Source: Roseovarius confluentis
GTDB lineage: Bacteria > Pseudomonadota > Alphaproteobacteria > Rhodobacterales > Rhodobacteraceae
Reading direction: 5' to 3'
DNA: 64,000 bases
Assembly: GCF_002917925.1 (NCBI RefSeq)
Contig: NZ_PPFE01000002.1
Coordinates: 372,001-436,000, forward strand
In this document: positions 27,241-35,238 of the stretch, in pieces
How the letters are laid out: each line of letters begins with the position of its first letter
Position numbering within the stretch: the stretch's first letter is position 1
The notes under the pieces: model-generated
What the model was told of the DNA's origin: nothing
Seen by the model: the letters and a program-made list of their open reading frames with translations, nothing else
Databases searched by the model: none
Program-made: the position numbers and the translations under genes

Positions 27241-27453
27241 TCAGGTGCCGCCGCTCGTACCTTGGGCTTTTTCAAGCTCGGTGTTCATCGTTTCGAAGCC
27301 GGTGTTTGTGTTGGTGCCGAGCGTGGCGACGGTACCGACGATCACGGCGCCCACGAGTGCGGCGAAGAGGCCGTATTCGATGGCTGTGGCGCCGTCCTCG
27401 TCACGGGCGAAGGTGCGGGCGATGGTCTTGATGGATTTGCGTGCGATGGTCAT
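27241..27453 (-). CDS. flp: Flp-type pilin
   Basis: A 70-residue type IVb pilin, the main subunit of the Flp pilus. After a basic leader the processing site DEDGATAIEYGLF gives Glu at +5 and Tyr at +6 of the mature protein (starting at Ala 22), then one hydrophobic helix (AALVGAVIVGTVATL) and a short polar tail. It is the promoter-proximal gene of the Tad operon, as is usual, and probably more abundant than the downstream products. Confidence 0.95.
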   Translation of the reverse strand: MTIARKSIKTIARTFARDEDGATAIEYGLFAALVGAVIVGTVATLGTNTNTGFETMNTELEKAQGTSGGT

Positions 27454-27818
27454 GGTCGTGTCTTTCCGTGGTTTTGAACAGGTTTGTGGATGCGGGCCGC
27501 AACGACCCTGGTGTGCCCCGACACTGACGCCTGCCGGGACAATCCGAAATCCTCCCTCGGTCGGTGGGCGGGTTTACGACCCCATCGTCGGAAGGTCGTC
27601 CGACCAAGGTCGTACGGGTTTCGGGACGCAATGTGGCCGCTTTGTGGCGGTGCGGGCGCGCGGGTGATCCGGCGCCCGGAGGGTAGGATGCGGCGACGCG
27701 GGACGGTGTGCTGCGCCAAGGGGAAAAGTGCCCCGGTGGGCCGCAAAAAGGGGCGGTTCGTGGGCGGTGATTCGACTCTCGCGGCAGGTCCCGGGTCAGG
27801 CCCGGGACGGGGGATGGC
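27454..27818. other. Region upstream of the Flp pilus operon
   Basis: A 365-base gap between flp (leftward) and the end of the Lrp-type gene. It must hold the pilus operon promoter. Near 27589-27615 there are two copies of AAGGTCGT(C/A) 13 bases apart with CGTCGG/CCGACC flanks, a possible regulator site. The dispersed palindrome copy 4 lies at 27788-27808. I see no coding region I would defend. Confidence 0.5.
27788..27808. repeat. 21-base dispersed palindrome, copy 4
   Basis: Arms GTCCCGGG and CCCGGGAC around TCAGG, ending 10 bases from the stop of the Lrp-type regulator gene. Confidence 0.75.
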
Positions 27819-28253
27819 CTAGCGGCTGCGGTCGAGCTTGGTCGCGAGGTGAATGAGCGATTCCGAGCCGCGCACGCCCTTGGCGTCGCCGATGCGGTCG
27901 AGCGTCTCGTCGAGTTCCTCGGTGGTTTCGGCCTCGAGCGTGACGATGAGGTCGAAGCGCCCGGACGTGGTGTGGACGCGGCGCACGCCGGGCAGGGATT
28001 GCAGGCGCGAGAGCACGGTGGGCTGGCTGCGGGCCTCGATCTGCACCAGCGCGGTCGCCCGCAGGGGGGCGCGGCGCGCAGCGTTGAGGCGCAGGGTATA
28101 GCCCAGGATGATGCCGGAGGTTTCCAGCCGGTCGAGCCGCGCCTGTACCGTGGTGCGTGCAAGGCCCAGCCGGCGGGCGATGGTGGCGACAGGAATGCGG
28201 GCGTTTTCCTGCAGGAGGGCGATCAGGGCCTCGTCAAGTTCGTCTGTTTGCAT
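27819..28253 (-). CDS. Lrp/AsnC family transcriptional regulator
   Basis: A 144-residue regulator. The N-terminal HTH region is LDEALIALLQENARIPVATIARRLGLARTTVQARLDRLE and is followed by the RAM (ligand-sensing) domain (RLNAARRAPLRATALVQIEAR, then VRRVHTTSGRFDLIVTLEAE). A GAGGGAATC ribosome binding site precedes the ATG. It is divergent from a PLP-dependent decarboxylase gene, the usual genomic sign that it controls that gene in response to an amino acid; this is inference. Confidence 0.93.
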   Translation of the reverse strand: MQTDELDEALIALLQENARIPVATIARRLGLARTTVQARLDRLETSGIILGYTLRLNAARRAPLRATALVQIEARSQPTVLSRLQSLPGVRRVHTTSGRFDLIVTLEAETTEELDETLDRIGDAKGVRGSESLIHLATKLDRSR

Positions 28254-28276
28254 GATTCCCTCGGCGTTGTGCCGAA

Positions 28277-28298
28277 ATTATACTGCATAAAGTGCAAT
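28277..28298. promoter_or_regulatory. Putative Lrp-type operator
   Basis: A 22-base imperfect dyad of the form ATTnnACTnnATnnAGTnnAAT, AT-rich and located between the divergent regulator and decarboxylase starts. Lrp/AsnC proteins bind short AT-rich dyads, so this is a good candidate for shared control. Confidence 0.5.
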
Positions 28299-28363
28299 CT
28301 GACCTGACAAAATCACCACGTTTCGCGGCACACTATGGAAAAGACGACCCGAGAGGCAGAGCG

Positions 28364-29494
28364 ATGCAACATCAGACATCCCCGTGGGACACGCCCGTGG
28401 CGCATCTGACGCGCCAGAAACCCGATGCGCCGGTGCTTTATTTCAGTCCCGAGGTCCTGCAGGCCACCGCGCGGCGGTTCCTGACCGGCTTCGGCGGGCT
28501 GGTGACCTATGCGGTCAAGGCCAACCCGGGCGAGGAAGTGCTGGCGAACCTGGCCGCGGCCGGTGTGCGGGCCTTCGACGTGGCCAGCCCGGCGGAGATG
28601 CGGGCGGTGCGAAAGGCGGCGCCGGATGCGGTGCTGCATTACAACAACCCGGTGCGATCGGCGGCCGAGGTCGAGATGGCCGCGAAGATGGGCGTGGCGT
28701 CTGCTTCCGTGGATTGCGCGTCGGAGCTGGACAAGCTGGCGGGCCTGCCGCGCGACATCGAGGTGACGGTGCGGCTGGCGCTGCCGGTCAAGGGTGCGGC
28801 CTATGATTTCGGCGCGAAGTTCGGGGCGGGGCCTGACGCCGCGGCGGGGCTTTTGCGCAAGGTGGCCGATATGGGGTTTCGCCCCGGCCTCTGCTTTCAT
28901 CCCGGCACGCAATGCGGCGATCCCGGCGCGTGGGGCGCCTATGTGCGGGCCAGTGCGGAGGTGGCGCGGGCCGCCGGTGTGACTTTGGAGCGGCTGAACG
29001 TGGGTGGCGGGTTTGCCGCGCATCGGTCGGGCGTGGCGCCGGACCTGGAGGCGATTTTCGATCATGTGGCGGAGGTGACCCAAGACGTGTTCGAGGTGCC
29101 GCCCCGCCTGGTCTGCGAGCCGGGGCGGGCGATGGTGGCCGAGGCGTTCACGCTGGCCGCACGCGTGAAGGCGGTGCGACCGGACGGGAGCCTTTTCCTG
29201 AATGACGGCATTTACGGCGCGCTGGCCGAGGCGCGGGACATCGACGCGCTGACGCGGGTGCGGGTCGTCAGCCCGGACGGGCGGTCGCGCGGGGGCGCCC
29301 CGGTGACGCGGGTGGTGTTCGGACCGACCTGCGACAGCCTGGACCGGCTGCCCGATCCGCTGGCCTTGCCGGGGGACGTGGCCGAAGGGGATTACGTTCT
29401 GTTCGAGGGGATGGGGGCCTATTCGCGGGCGCTGGCGACGCGGTTCAACGGCTACGGTCCCGAGGGGCCGGTGACGGTGGCGCGCCTGATCTGA
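28364..29494 (+). CDS. Fold-type III PLP-dependent decarboxylase (ornithine/diaminopimelate decarboxylase family)
   Basis: A 376-residue alanine-racemase-fold decarboxylase. The PLP lysine lies in VTYAVKANPGEEVL (lysine about residue 50). Further family motifs are RAFDVASPAEMR, NNPVRSAAEV, LNVGGGFAAHRSG, CEPGRAMVAEA, and the dimer-site CDS in FGPTCDSLDRLPDP. The CDSxD sequence and size point to ornithine or lysine decarboxylase rather than diaminopimelate decarboxylase (which is usually 410-420 residues with CxSxD and a different C-terminus). A role in putrescine or related polyamine synthesis is therefore likely. Divergent from the Lrp-type regulator. Confidence 0.88.
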   Translation: MQHQTSPWDTPVAHLTRQKPDAPVLYFSPEVLQATARRFLTGFGGLVTYAVKANPGEEVLANLAAAGVRAFDVASPAEMRAVRKAAPDAVLHYNNPVRSAAEVEMAAKMGVASASVDCASELDKLAGLPRDIEVTVRLALPVKGAAYDFGAKFGAGPDAAAGLLRKVADMGFRPGLCFHPGTQCGDPGAWGAYVRASAEVARAAGVTLERLNVGGGFAAHRSGVAPDLEAIFDHVAEVTQDVFEVPPRLVCEPGRAMVAEAFTLAARVKAVRPDGSLFLNDGIYGALAEARDIDALTRVRVVSPDGRSRGGAPVTRVVFGPTCDSLDRLPDPLALPGDVAEGDYVLFEGMGAYSRALATRFNGYGPEGPVTVARLI

Positions 29495-29562
29495 TCGGGG
29501 GTGGACACCGCGCCGTCGGGCGTTAGGGTCGCGGTAGATTTCCCGCGCAGAGGTGTCCCCAC

Positions 29563-31872
29563 ATGACCGAGCAGCGCATGGCCAAGTTCGGCCGCTCTCA
29601 GCCCGTGAGCCGGATCGAGGACCGGCGGTTTCTGACCGGGGCCGGGCGGTACACGTCCGATCTGTGGCCGGAGGGGTGTTTGCGGGCCTATCTGTTGCGG
29701 TCGGTCGAGGCGCATGCGGACATTTCGGTGGATGCGCAGGCGGCGCGCGAGGCGCCGGGCGTGCGTCTTGTGCTGACGGCGGACGATCTGGCGCAGGCGG
29801 GGATCACCGAAGGGATGCCGGCGCTGTTGGTGGAAAACCGGGACGGCAGCATGGGGGCGGCACCGAAGCGGCCCCTGCTGGCCGAAGGGCGCGTGCGCTT
29901 TGTCGGGGAGGCGATCGCACTGGTGGTCGCCGAAAGCCTGGACGCGGCGCGGGATGCGGCGGAGTTGATCGAAGTCGATTATGACAGCCTGCCGGTGCAC
30001 CTGGAGCGGGCGCCGGGCGGTCAGGCGCTGCATGACGCGGCGCCGGAAAACCGGGCGTTCGATTTTGGCATGGGCGACGCGGACGCGGTGGAGGCGGCGC
30101 TGGCCGGGTCGGCGCATGTGGTGCGGATGCCGCTGGAGGACAACCGGGTGATCTCGAACCCGATGGAAACCCGCAGCGTATTGGCGCAGATGGAGAAGGG
30201 CCGTCTGCACATCGCCTATGGCGGGCAGAACGTCTGGAACACCAAGGCGCACGCGGCACGGATCCTGAAGATGGCGGAGGACGATATCCGGGTCACGATC
30301 CCGGATGTGGGCGGTGGCTTCGGCACCAAGGCGCCGGATTATCCTGAGACCCTGCTGGTGGGACAGGCGGTGCGGATGCTGGAGGCGCCCGTGGCCTGGG
30401 TGGCGGACCGGACTGAGGGGATGCTGTCGGACACGGGCGCGCGGGACCTGGAGCATGACCTTGTGATGGGGTTCGATGACGATCTGCGGATCACGGGCTA
30501 CCGCGTGGATACCAGGATGAACCTGGGCGCCTATAACAGCCCGCTGGCCCAGAACATCCAGACCAACCTGTTCGCCAAGGTGATGATGGGGGTTTTTGAT
30601 ATCCGCGCCGCTTACCTGCATGTCGAGGGGTTCTACACCAACACCACGCCGGTCGATGCCTATCGCGGGGCCGGGCGGCCCGAGGCGATCTATGCGCTGG
30701 AGCGGCTGATGGACCACGCGGCGCGGGAATTGGGCGTGGATGTGTGGGAGCTGCACCGGCGGAATTTCATCCGTCCCGGGCAGTTTCCCTATACCACCGC
30801 CTTTGGCGAGACCTATGACGTGGGCGATTTCGCGCGGGTGCTGGACAGCGTCGCGCGGCACGCGGACCGCGACGGGTTCGCGGCGCGCCGTGCGGCAAGC
30901 GAGGCGCGGGGCAGGCTGCGTGGGATGGGCTTGTGTTTCTATATCGAGAGCATCCTGGGCGACCCGGCGGAGGGCGCGCAGATCGAGTGTACCGAAGAGG
31001 GCGTGCGGCTTTACGTGGGCACGATCTCGAACGGGCAGGGGCATGAGAGCGTCTATGCGCAATTCCTGAGCGACCAGACCGGGGTGCCGGTGGAGCACAT
31101 CGAGATCGTGGCCGGCGACACCGACCGGATCGCGCAGGGCGGCGGCACGGGCGGGTCACGCTCGGTGACGGTGCAGAACAACGTGACGCTGGTGACGGTG
31201 GACGCGATGGTTGACGCGTTCCGGCCCTACCTGGCCGAGAAGATGGGCGTCGATGCCGACGCGGTGGAGTTCGACCACGAAACGTTCCGCGCACCGGGAT
31301 CGAACCAGACGCCGACGCTGCTGGAGGCCGCCGCGTGGGCGCGGGCGGACGGGCGCGACGATTTGATGAGCCACAAGAAACGCGCGGAACTGGAGGCGCG
31401 GTCCTTTCCCAATGGCGCGCATGTCTGCGAGGTGGAGGTCGATCCCGAGACCGGCGCGGTCACGGTCGCGCGCTACACGGTGGTCGACGATTTCGGGAAC
31501 CTCATCAACCCGATGCTGGTGGAAGGCCAGATCCATGGCGGCGTGGTGCAGGGCATCGGGCAGGCGCTGTGCGAACGGGTGGTCTATGACGCGGACGGGC
31601 AATTGCTGACGGCGAGCTTCATGGATTACGCGATGCCGCGGGCGGACAGCGTGCCGATGATCGGTTTCGACACCGAGCCGGTGCCGTCGACCACCAACGT
31701 GATGGGCATGAAAGGCTGCGGCGAGGCCGGGACCGTGGGGGCGATGGCCGCCACGGCGAACGCGGTGTTCGATGCGCTGCAGGGCCGGGGCGTGCGCCGG
31801 GCCGACATGCCCTTTACCCCGCACCGCGTCTGGATGATGTTGAACCGTGATGAGCTGGACGAAACGCGTTAG
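29563..31872 (+). CDS. Xanthine dehydrogenase family molybdopterin-binding large subunit (CoxL-like, form II)
   Basis: A 769-residue molybdenum hydroxylase large subunit. It begins FGRSQPVSRIEDRRFLTGAGRY, typical of the CO dehydrogenase/aldehyde oxidase large chain. Molybdopterin-site motifs include GGGFGTKAPDYPE, DAYRGAGRPEA and MKGCGEAGTVGA. The AYRGAGR active-site loop is that of form II (putative) enzymes, not the AYRCSFR of true form I CO dehydrogenase. The catalytic glutamate lies in the GCGEAG segment. The iron-sulfur (CoxS) and FAD (CoxM) subunit genes normally beside it are absent here, so they must be encoded elsewhere or the protein uses unlinked partners. Its 3' end overlaps the next gene. 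Confidence 0.9.
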   Translation: MTEQRMAKFGRSQPVSRIEDRRFLTGAGRYTSDLWPEGCLRAYLLRSVEAHADISVDAQAAREAPGVRLVLTADDLAQAGITEGMPALLVENRDGSMGAAPKRPLLAEGRVRFVGEAIALVVAESLDAARDAAELIEVDYDSLPVHLERAPGGQALHDAAPENRAFDFGMGDADAVEAALAGSAHVVRMPLEDNRVISNPMETRSVLAQMEKGRLHIAYGGQNVWNTKAHAARILKMAEDDIRVTIPDVGGGFGTKAPDYPETLLVGQAVRMLEAPVAWVADRTEGMLSDTGARDLEHDLVMGFDDDLRITGYRVDTRMNLGAYNSPLAQNIQTNLFAKVMMGVFDIRAAYLHVEGFYTNTTPVDAYRGAGRPEAIYALERLMDHAARELGVDVWELHRRNFIRPGQFPYTTAFGETYDVGDFARVLDSVARHADRDGFAARRAASEARGRLRGMGLCFYIESILGDPAEGAQIECTEEGVRLYVGTISNGQGHESVYAQFLSDQTGVPVEHIEIVAGDTDRIAQGGGTGGSRSVTVQNNVTLVTVDAMVDAFRPYLAEKMGVDADAVEFDHETFRAPGSNQTPTLLEAAAWARADGRDDLMSHKKRAELEARSFPNGAHVCEVEVDPETGAVTVARYTVVDDFGNLINPMLVEGQIHGGVVQGIGQALCERVVYDADGQLLTASFMDYAMPRADSVPMIGFDTEPVPSTTNVMGMKGCGEAGTVGAMAATANAVFDALQGRGVRRADMPFTPHRVWMMLNRDELDETR

Positions 31873-32926
31873 CCGGGCTGTCCGGCGGCTGGTTGGCCTG
31901 ACCCGTGGCGAGCGGGCGCGGATCAAGCATGGTCCGCGCGGGGCGGTGACGCATGTGATCATCCTGGACGGCACCATGTCCTCGCTCGATCCGGGGCTGG
32001 AGAGCAATGCGGGACTGACCTTCAAGCTGTTGAACGAGGAGGTGGGGGCGGCGCTGTCGCTGTATTACGAACCGGGGGTGCAGTGGCCGGACTGGCGGCG
32101 GACCGGCGACGTGATGCTGGGGCGGGGCATCAACCGGCAGATCCGCCGGGCCTATGGCTATCTCGCGTCACGCTATCGGCCCGGCGACCGGATTTTCCTG
32201 TTCGGGTTCTCGCGCGGGGCCTATGCCGTGCGGTCGCTGGCCGGGGTGATCGACCGGATCGGGCTGTTGCGGGCGGAACACGCGACCGAGCGGCAGGTGA
32301 GGACGGCCTATCGCCATTACCGCGACGAGGCCAGGAGTACGGCTGCGGCGGCCTTTACCCGGGAACTGTGCCACGAGACCTCGCAGATCGAGATGGTCGG
32401 GGTCTGGGATACGGTGAAGGCGCTGGACTGGACCGGTCCGCTGATCTGGCGGCTGCTGACGCCGAAGAACGCCTTTCACAGCCATGCGCTGGGGCCGCAT
32501 ATCCGGCACGGCTATCACGCGCTGGCGCTGGACGAGACGCGGCGGGTCTATACGCCCGTGATGTGGGAAACCGGACCGGGACGTGCCGCGGGCGAGGGCC
32601 GGGTCGAGCAGGTCTGGTTCCGCGGCACTCATGGCGACGTGGGCGGGCAGCTGGACGGGTTTCACGCGGCACGGCCGTTGTCGAATATCCCGCTGGTCTG
32701 GATGCTGGAACGGGCGGAGGCGCATGGGCTGACCCTGCCCGAGGGGTGGCAGGCGCGGTATCCGACGGATGCGCAGGCGCCGTCGGTCGGCAAGTGGCGG
32801 GGCTGGGGGAAGATATTCCTGTTTCGCAAGGCCCGGGTGGTGGGGCAGGATCCGTCCGAGCGGCTGCATGAGAGCGTGCAGGGCCGCGCCGCACCGGATG
32901 CCCCGGATGCGCAGGCGGTGACGTAG
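31850..32926 (+). CDS. DUF2235 alpha/beta-hydrolase-like protein
   Basis: A 358-residue protein with the DUF2235 hallmarks: HVIILDGTMSSLD near the N-terminus, then FLFGFSRGAYAVRSLAGVI, where GFSRG is the nucleophile elbow, then a WDTVKALD segment and the FRGTHGDVGG motif. The family includes type VI secretion phospholipase effectors (Tle1 group) and uncharacterised cytoplasmic hydrolases. No secretion genes are nearby, so a toxin role is not supported. The start overlaps the end of the molybdenum hydroxylase gene by 23 bases in another frame, suggesting co-expression. A GTG at 31847 is an alternative start. Confidence 0.85.
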   Translation: MSWTKRVSRAVRRLVGLTRGERARIKHGPRGAVTHVIILDGTMSSLDPGLESNAGLTFKLLNEEVGAALSLYYEPGVQWPDWRRTGDVMLGRGINRQIRRAYGYLASRYRPGDRIFLFGFSRGAYAVRSLAGVIDRIGLLRAEHATERQVRTAYRHYRDEARSTAAAAFTRELCHETSQIEMVGVWDTVKALDWTGPLIWRLLTPKNAFHSHALGPHIRHGYHALALDETRRVYTPVMWETGPGRAAGEGRVEQVWFRGTHGDVGGQLDGFHAARPLSNIPLVWMLERAEAHGLTLPEGWQARYPTDAQAPSVGKWRGWGKIFLFRKARVVGQDPSERLHESVQGRAAPDAPDAQAVT

Positions 32927-32930
32927 GCGG

Positions 32931-32984
32931 GGGCAAAACTTTTGAGAAAAGTTTTGGCAAATCTTTTCTGAAAAGATTTGGTGC
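32931..32984. repeat. Two-hairpin A/T-rich dispersed repeat, copy 2
   Basis: Perfect 9-bp hairpins at 32935-32955 (AAAACTTTT/AAAAGTTTT) and 32959-32979 (AAATCTTTT/AAAAGATTT) joined by GGC and flanked by GGGC and GGTGC. It is placed between the convergent DUF2235 and PAP2 genes, where it could act as a two-way terminator. Same architecture as 2011-2096. Confidence 0.75.
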
Positions 32985-33001
32985 GAGGTGTCAGGCGGCG
33001 G

Positions 33002-34051
33002 CTAATACGCCTCGTGACGCGCCAGCTTTCGGGCCAGCCACCAGCATGCGACGGCGACCGCGGCGCCGACGTAGCCGTCGATTGCATAATGCCAGGCGAG
33101 ATGCACGGACCCGATCATGGTGACCACGGCGAAGGCGGTCAGAGCCCAGCCTACCCATCGGTTCAGGCCAAACCCGAAAACGGCCATCAGGACCGCCGTC
33201 GCAACGTGCATGCTGGGCATGGCGGAAATACCGCTGATGCCGCGACCGTCCCGATAGGCGTCCAGCAGCATCTGGTGCACATCGAGCGCCCAGACAGGGC
33301 TGGTTTCGGCAAACTGGTGAAGTGTGCCGACAAGCGGCTTGAAATCTGCGCCGAACCCGAAAAAGTCATAATAAACCGGGCCGACAGACGAAAAGACCGT
33401 CGCCATGACGTTGCCGCCGATGGTCCAGGTCAGGACGTAGGCGATCAGGAAGGTATGACGCAGGGCCGGCTGGCCTTTCCAGAAGCAGCACATGAAAACG
33501 ATGAAGTAGAGAAGAAAGAACCAGAAATGGTAGGCCGCGTTCAGGACGGTCGTCAGAAAGGGCGTGCCGAACACCTGCATCACCAGAACATAAGGATCGT
33601 ATCCGCCATGCATGGCACGGTCCAATCCGGCAAAAAGCGGGTCCCATGAGAACGGATTCATCACGGGAATGGTTTCCTTGAGAAAGGTAAAGCTGCCGCA
33701 GAACACGGAGATCGACAGAAGGGCTGCACCGCCCGCCACCAGGCGTTCCGGATCGAGCAGCGTGTCGCGCGCATCTGCGAGAAACCGTCGTGCAGGGTTC
33801 GGGGGGCGGACCCAGATGGCGAGGTGGAAGAAATGCGCAAACATGATCAGGATCATGAAGACCGGCACAAGTACCTTGAAGAGCAGCATTAGGATCGGCA
33901 CCGCGCTGGCGCGAAAGGGAACCCCGAGAAGCAGGCTGACACCGAGCGCCGACATCACGTGAAAAAGCGACAGTGAGATCAGGACGCGGTGCGTGCTGAT
34001 GGCGCGGAGGAAGAGGTCGCCTCGCGCAGCAACATTTACAATCGTCGTCAT
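33002..34051 (-). CDS. PAP2-superfamily membrane protein
   Basis: A 349-residue protein with about six to eight membrane segments. The phosphatase motifs are in the C-terminal half: SAMPSMHVATAVL (motif 2, with the catalytic-type His) and GSVHLAWHYAIDGYVGA (motif 3). The layout resembles the inositolphosphotransferase/AUR1-like branch of PAP2 proteins that transfer or remove lipid phosphate head groups. Motif 1 (KxxxxxxRP) is not obvious, as in that branch. Its DNA looks visibly more AT-rich than its neighbours, which may reflect transfer. Convergent with the DUF2235 gene. Confidence 0.8.
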   Translation of the reverse strand: MTTIVNVAARGDLFLRAISTHRVLISLSLFHVMSALGVSLLLGVPFRASAVPILMLLFKVLVPVFMILIMFAHFFHLAIWVRPPNPARRFLADARDTLLDPERLVAGGAALLSISVFCGSFTFLKETIPVMNPFSWDPLFAGLDRAMHGGYDPYVLVMQVFGTPFLTTVLNAAYHFWFFLLYFIVFMCCFWKGQPALRHTFLIAYVLTWTIGGNVMATVFSSVGPVYYDFFGFGADFKPLVGTLHQFAETSPVWALDVHQMLLDAYRDGRGISGISAMPSMHVATAVLMAVFGFGLNRWVGWALTAFAVVTMIGSVHLAWHYAIDGYVGAAVAVACWWLARKLARHEAY

Positions 34052-34195
34052 TGAGCGGCCTCCACGCCAGATCTTGAAAAAGCGTGTAGCTGCGTAACAG
34101 GGCGTGTGTTTGGCTAGATTTTGCCGATTTGACGGCGGGCCGGGTGAAAGCGTCGGTGAAGGGTCACGAGCGTGCGCTGAAGGAAGGCCGCCGGA

Positions 34196-34693
34196 TCACG
34201 CGGCGTCCATGATCAGGCAGGTGGTGCTCCCGGTGGCATAGAGCTTGCCATCGTTCTTGCCGCGCAGTTCACCGACCGCGGTGGCGGTGCGGCGGCCGCC
34301 GTGCCGGGTGGTGCCGGTGGCCACCGCGGCCATCCCCATGGGCAGGGCGCGGGTGAGGTTCACCTTGTATTCAAGTGTCGTGTAGACTTGGCCCTTGTCA
34401 AGCAGGGTCATCACCGCGCAGGCCATGCAGGAGTCGAGGATCGCGCCGTACCAGCCGCCATGCACGCCGCGCATCGGGTTGAGGGCGCCGAAACCGGGGG
34501 TGCCTTCGAACACCACGCGGCCCATATCGGCGGAGAGGGCGGTGAAGCCGAGCGTGGCGCCGATGGGCGGGGCGGTCAGGCGGCCCGCGATCATGTCGCG
34601 CATGAAGTCGAGGCCCGAGCGGGACAAGAGCGCGTCCATGTCGGGCATCTGCTCGAGCGATGTGGCGGTGAAGGGGCTGGGCGTGTCTGTCAT
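34196..34693 (-). CDS. PaaI-family hotdog thioesterase
   Basis: A 165-residue single-hotdog acyl-CoA thioesterase. The family motif is NPMRGVHGGWYGAILDSCMACAV, with the catalytic Asp in the helix (ILDS), followed by YTTLEYKVNLTRALP and ATAVGELRGKNDGKLYATGSTTCLIM. Substrate not predictable. It is a single minus-strand gene followed by a 144-base gap to the PAP2 gene's start. Confidence 0.88.
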   Translation of the reverse strand: MTDTPSPFTATSLEQMPDMDALLSRSGLDFMRDMIAGRLTAPPIGATLGFTALSADMGRVVFEGTPGFGALNPMRGVHGGWYGAILDSCMACAVMTLLDKGQVYTTLEYKVNLTRALPMGMAAVATGTTRHGGRRTATAVGELRGKNDGKLYATGSTTCLIMDAA

Positions 34694-34913
34694 GGCGGCA
34701 CGCTAATCCCGGCACCGGGCGTGGACAAGCCCGCCCCCGGCGGCGGGGCATGAAAGCATCACGGCTTTCGCAGGTCGTGGCTGTGATGGAGGGTCCGCAT
34801 TTTGATGCGCAGAAGGTTTGCGGTGCTTGTCGCGCAGCCTGACAAAGGTCGGCTGTGCGGACATGAAAGGCATTTGATCTAAGGCCCGAGCGCGGAATCA
34901 GGCCGCAGGCCCC

Positions 34914-35051
34914 GCGCCATTGACGGGCCGCCCCCACGGCCCGGCGATTGGGTGAAGTTCGGTGCATCGCTCAATTCTGTTTCGGATTTGGCTTGGATAA
35001 AACGCTGCCGAACGACCGTCGGATCGCCGCGCCGCGGCCCGTCAATGGCGC
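34914..35051. repeat. 138-base imperfect inverted-repeat element (MITE-like or structured RNA)
   Basis: The two ends, 34914-34931 and 35034-35051, are perfect 18-bp inverted repeats (GCGCCATTGACGGG... / ...CCCGTCAATGGCGC). Moving inwards, 34942-34948 (CGGCGAT) pairs with 35023-35029 (ATCGCCG) and 34957-34962 (GTTCGG) pairs with 35008-35013 (CCGAAC), all in register. The whole unit would fold into one long interrupted hairpin with a 45-base terminal loop. It sits in a 545-base gap between the thioesterase and metF genes. It has no convincing reading frame. The rest of the gap (34694-34913) shows nothing I can name. Confidence 0.6.
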
Positions 35052-35160
35052 TCGAAGCTATAGATCACACTTGTCTCACCTTGGGCTCGATCCTGACATT
35101 CGAGCACGGGTCAAGCACGCGCCGCATTACCTGCGTGCCTGACAGGTGTGCACGAAAAAG

Positions 35161-35184
35161 CCCCGCCTTCCAGGGAAGGCGGGG
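35161..35184 (-). terminator. Intrinsic terminator of metF
   Basis: Perfect 10-bp stem CCCCGCCTTC/GAAGGCGGGG with a 4-base loop. Read on the minus strand it is followed by CTTTTTC, 54 bases after the metF stop: a textbook rho-independent terminator. Confidence 0.85.
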
Positions 35185-35238
35185 TCAGGCTATTGCGACT
35201 GCCCCAAGAATGGGGAGGTCACAGGGATCGGGGGTGTA

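Noticed and set aside
29563..31872. Aerobic carbon monoxide dehydrogenase
   Set aside because: The active-site loop reads AYRGAGR (form II), not AYRCSFR, and the small and medium subunit genes are absent.
31850..32926. DUF2235 protein as a type VI secretion phospholipase effector
   Set aside because: No VgrG, PAAR, immunity or secretion genes are nearby; the overlap is with a molybdenum hydroxylase gene.
34948..35142. Short plus-strand frame across the 138-base inverted-repeat element
   Set aside because: No ribosome binding site, no recognisable motif, and the inverted repeat explains the sequence constraint better.
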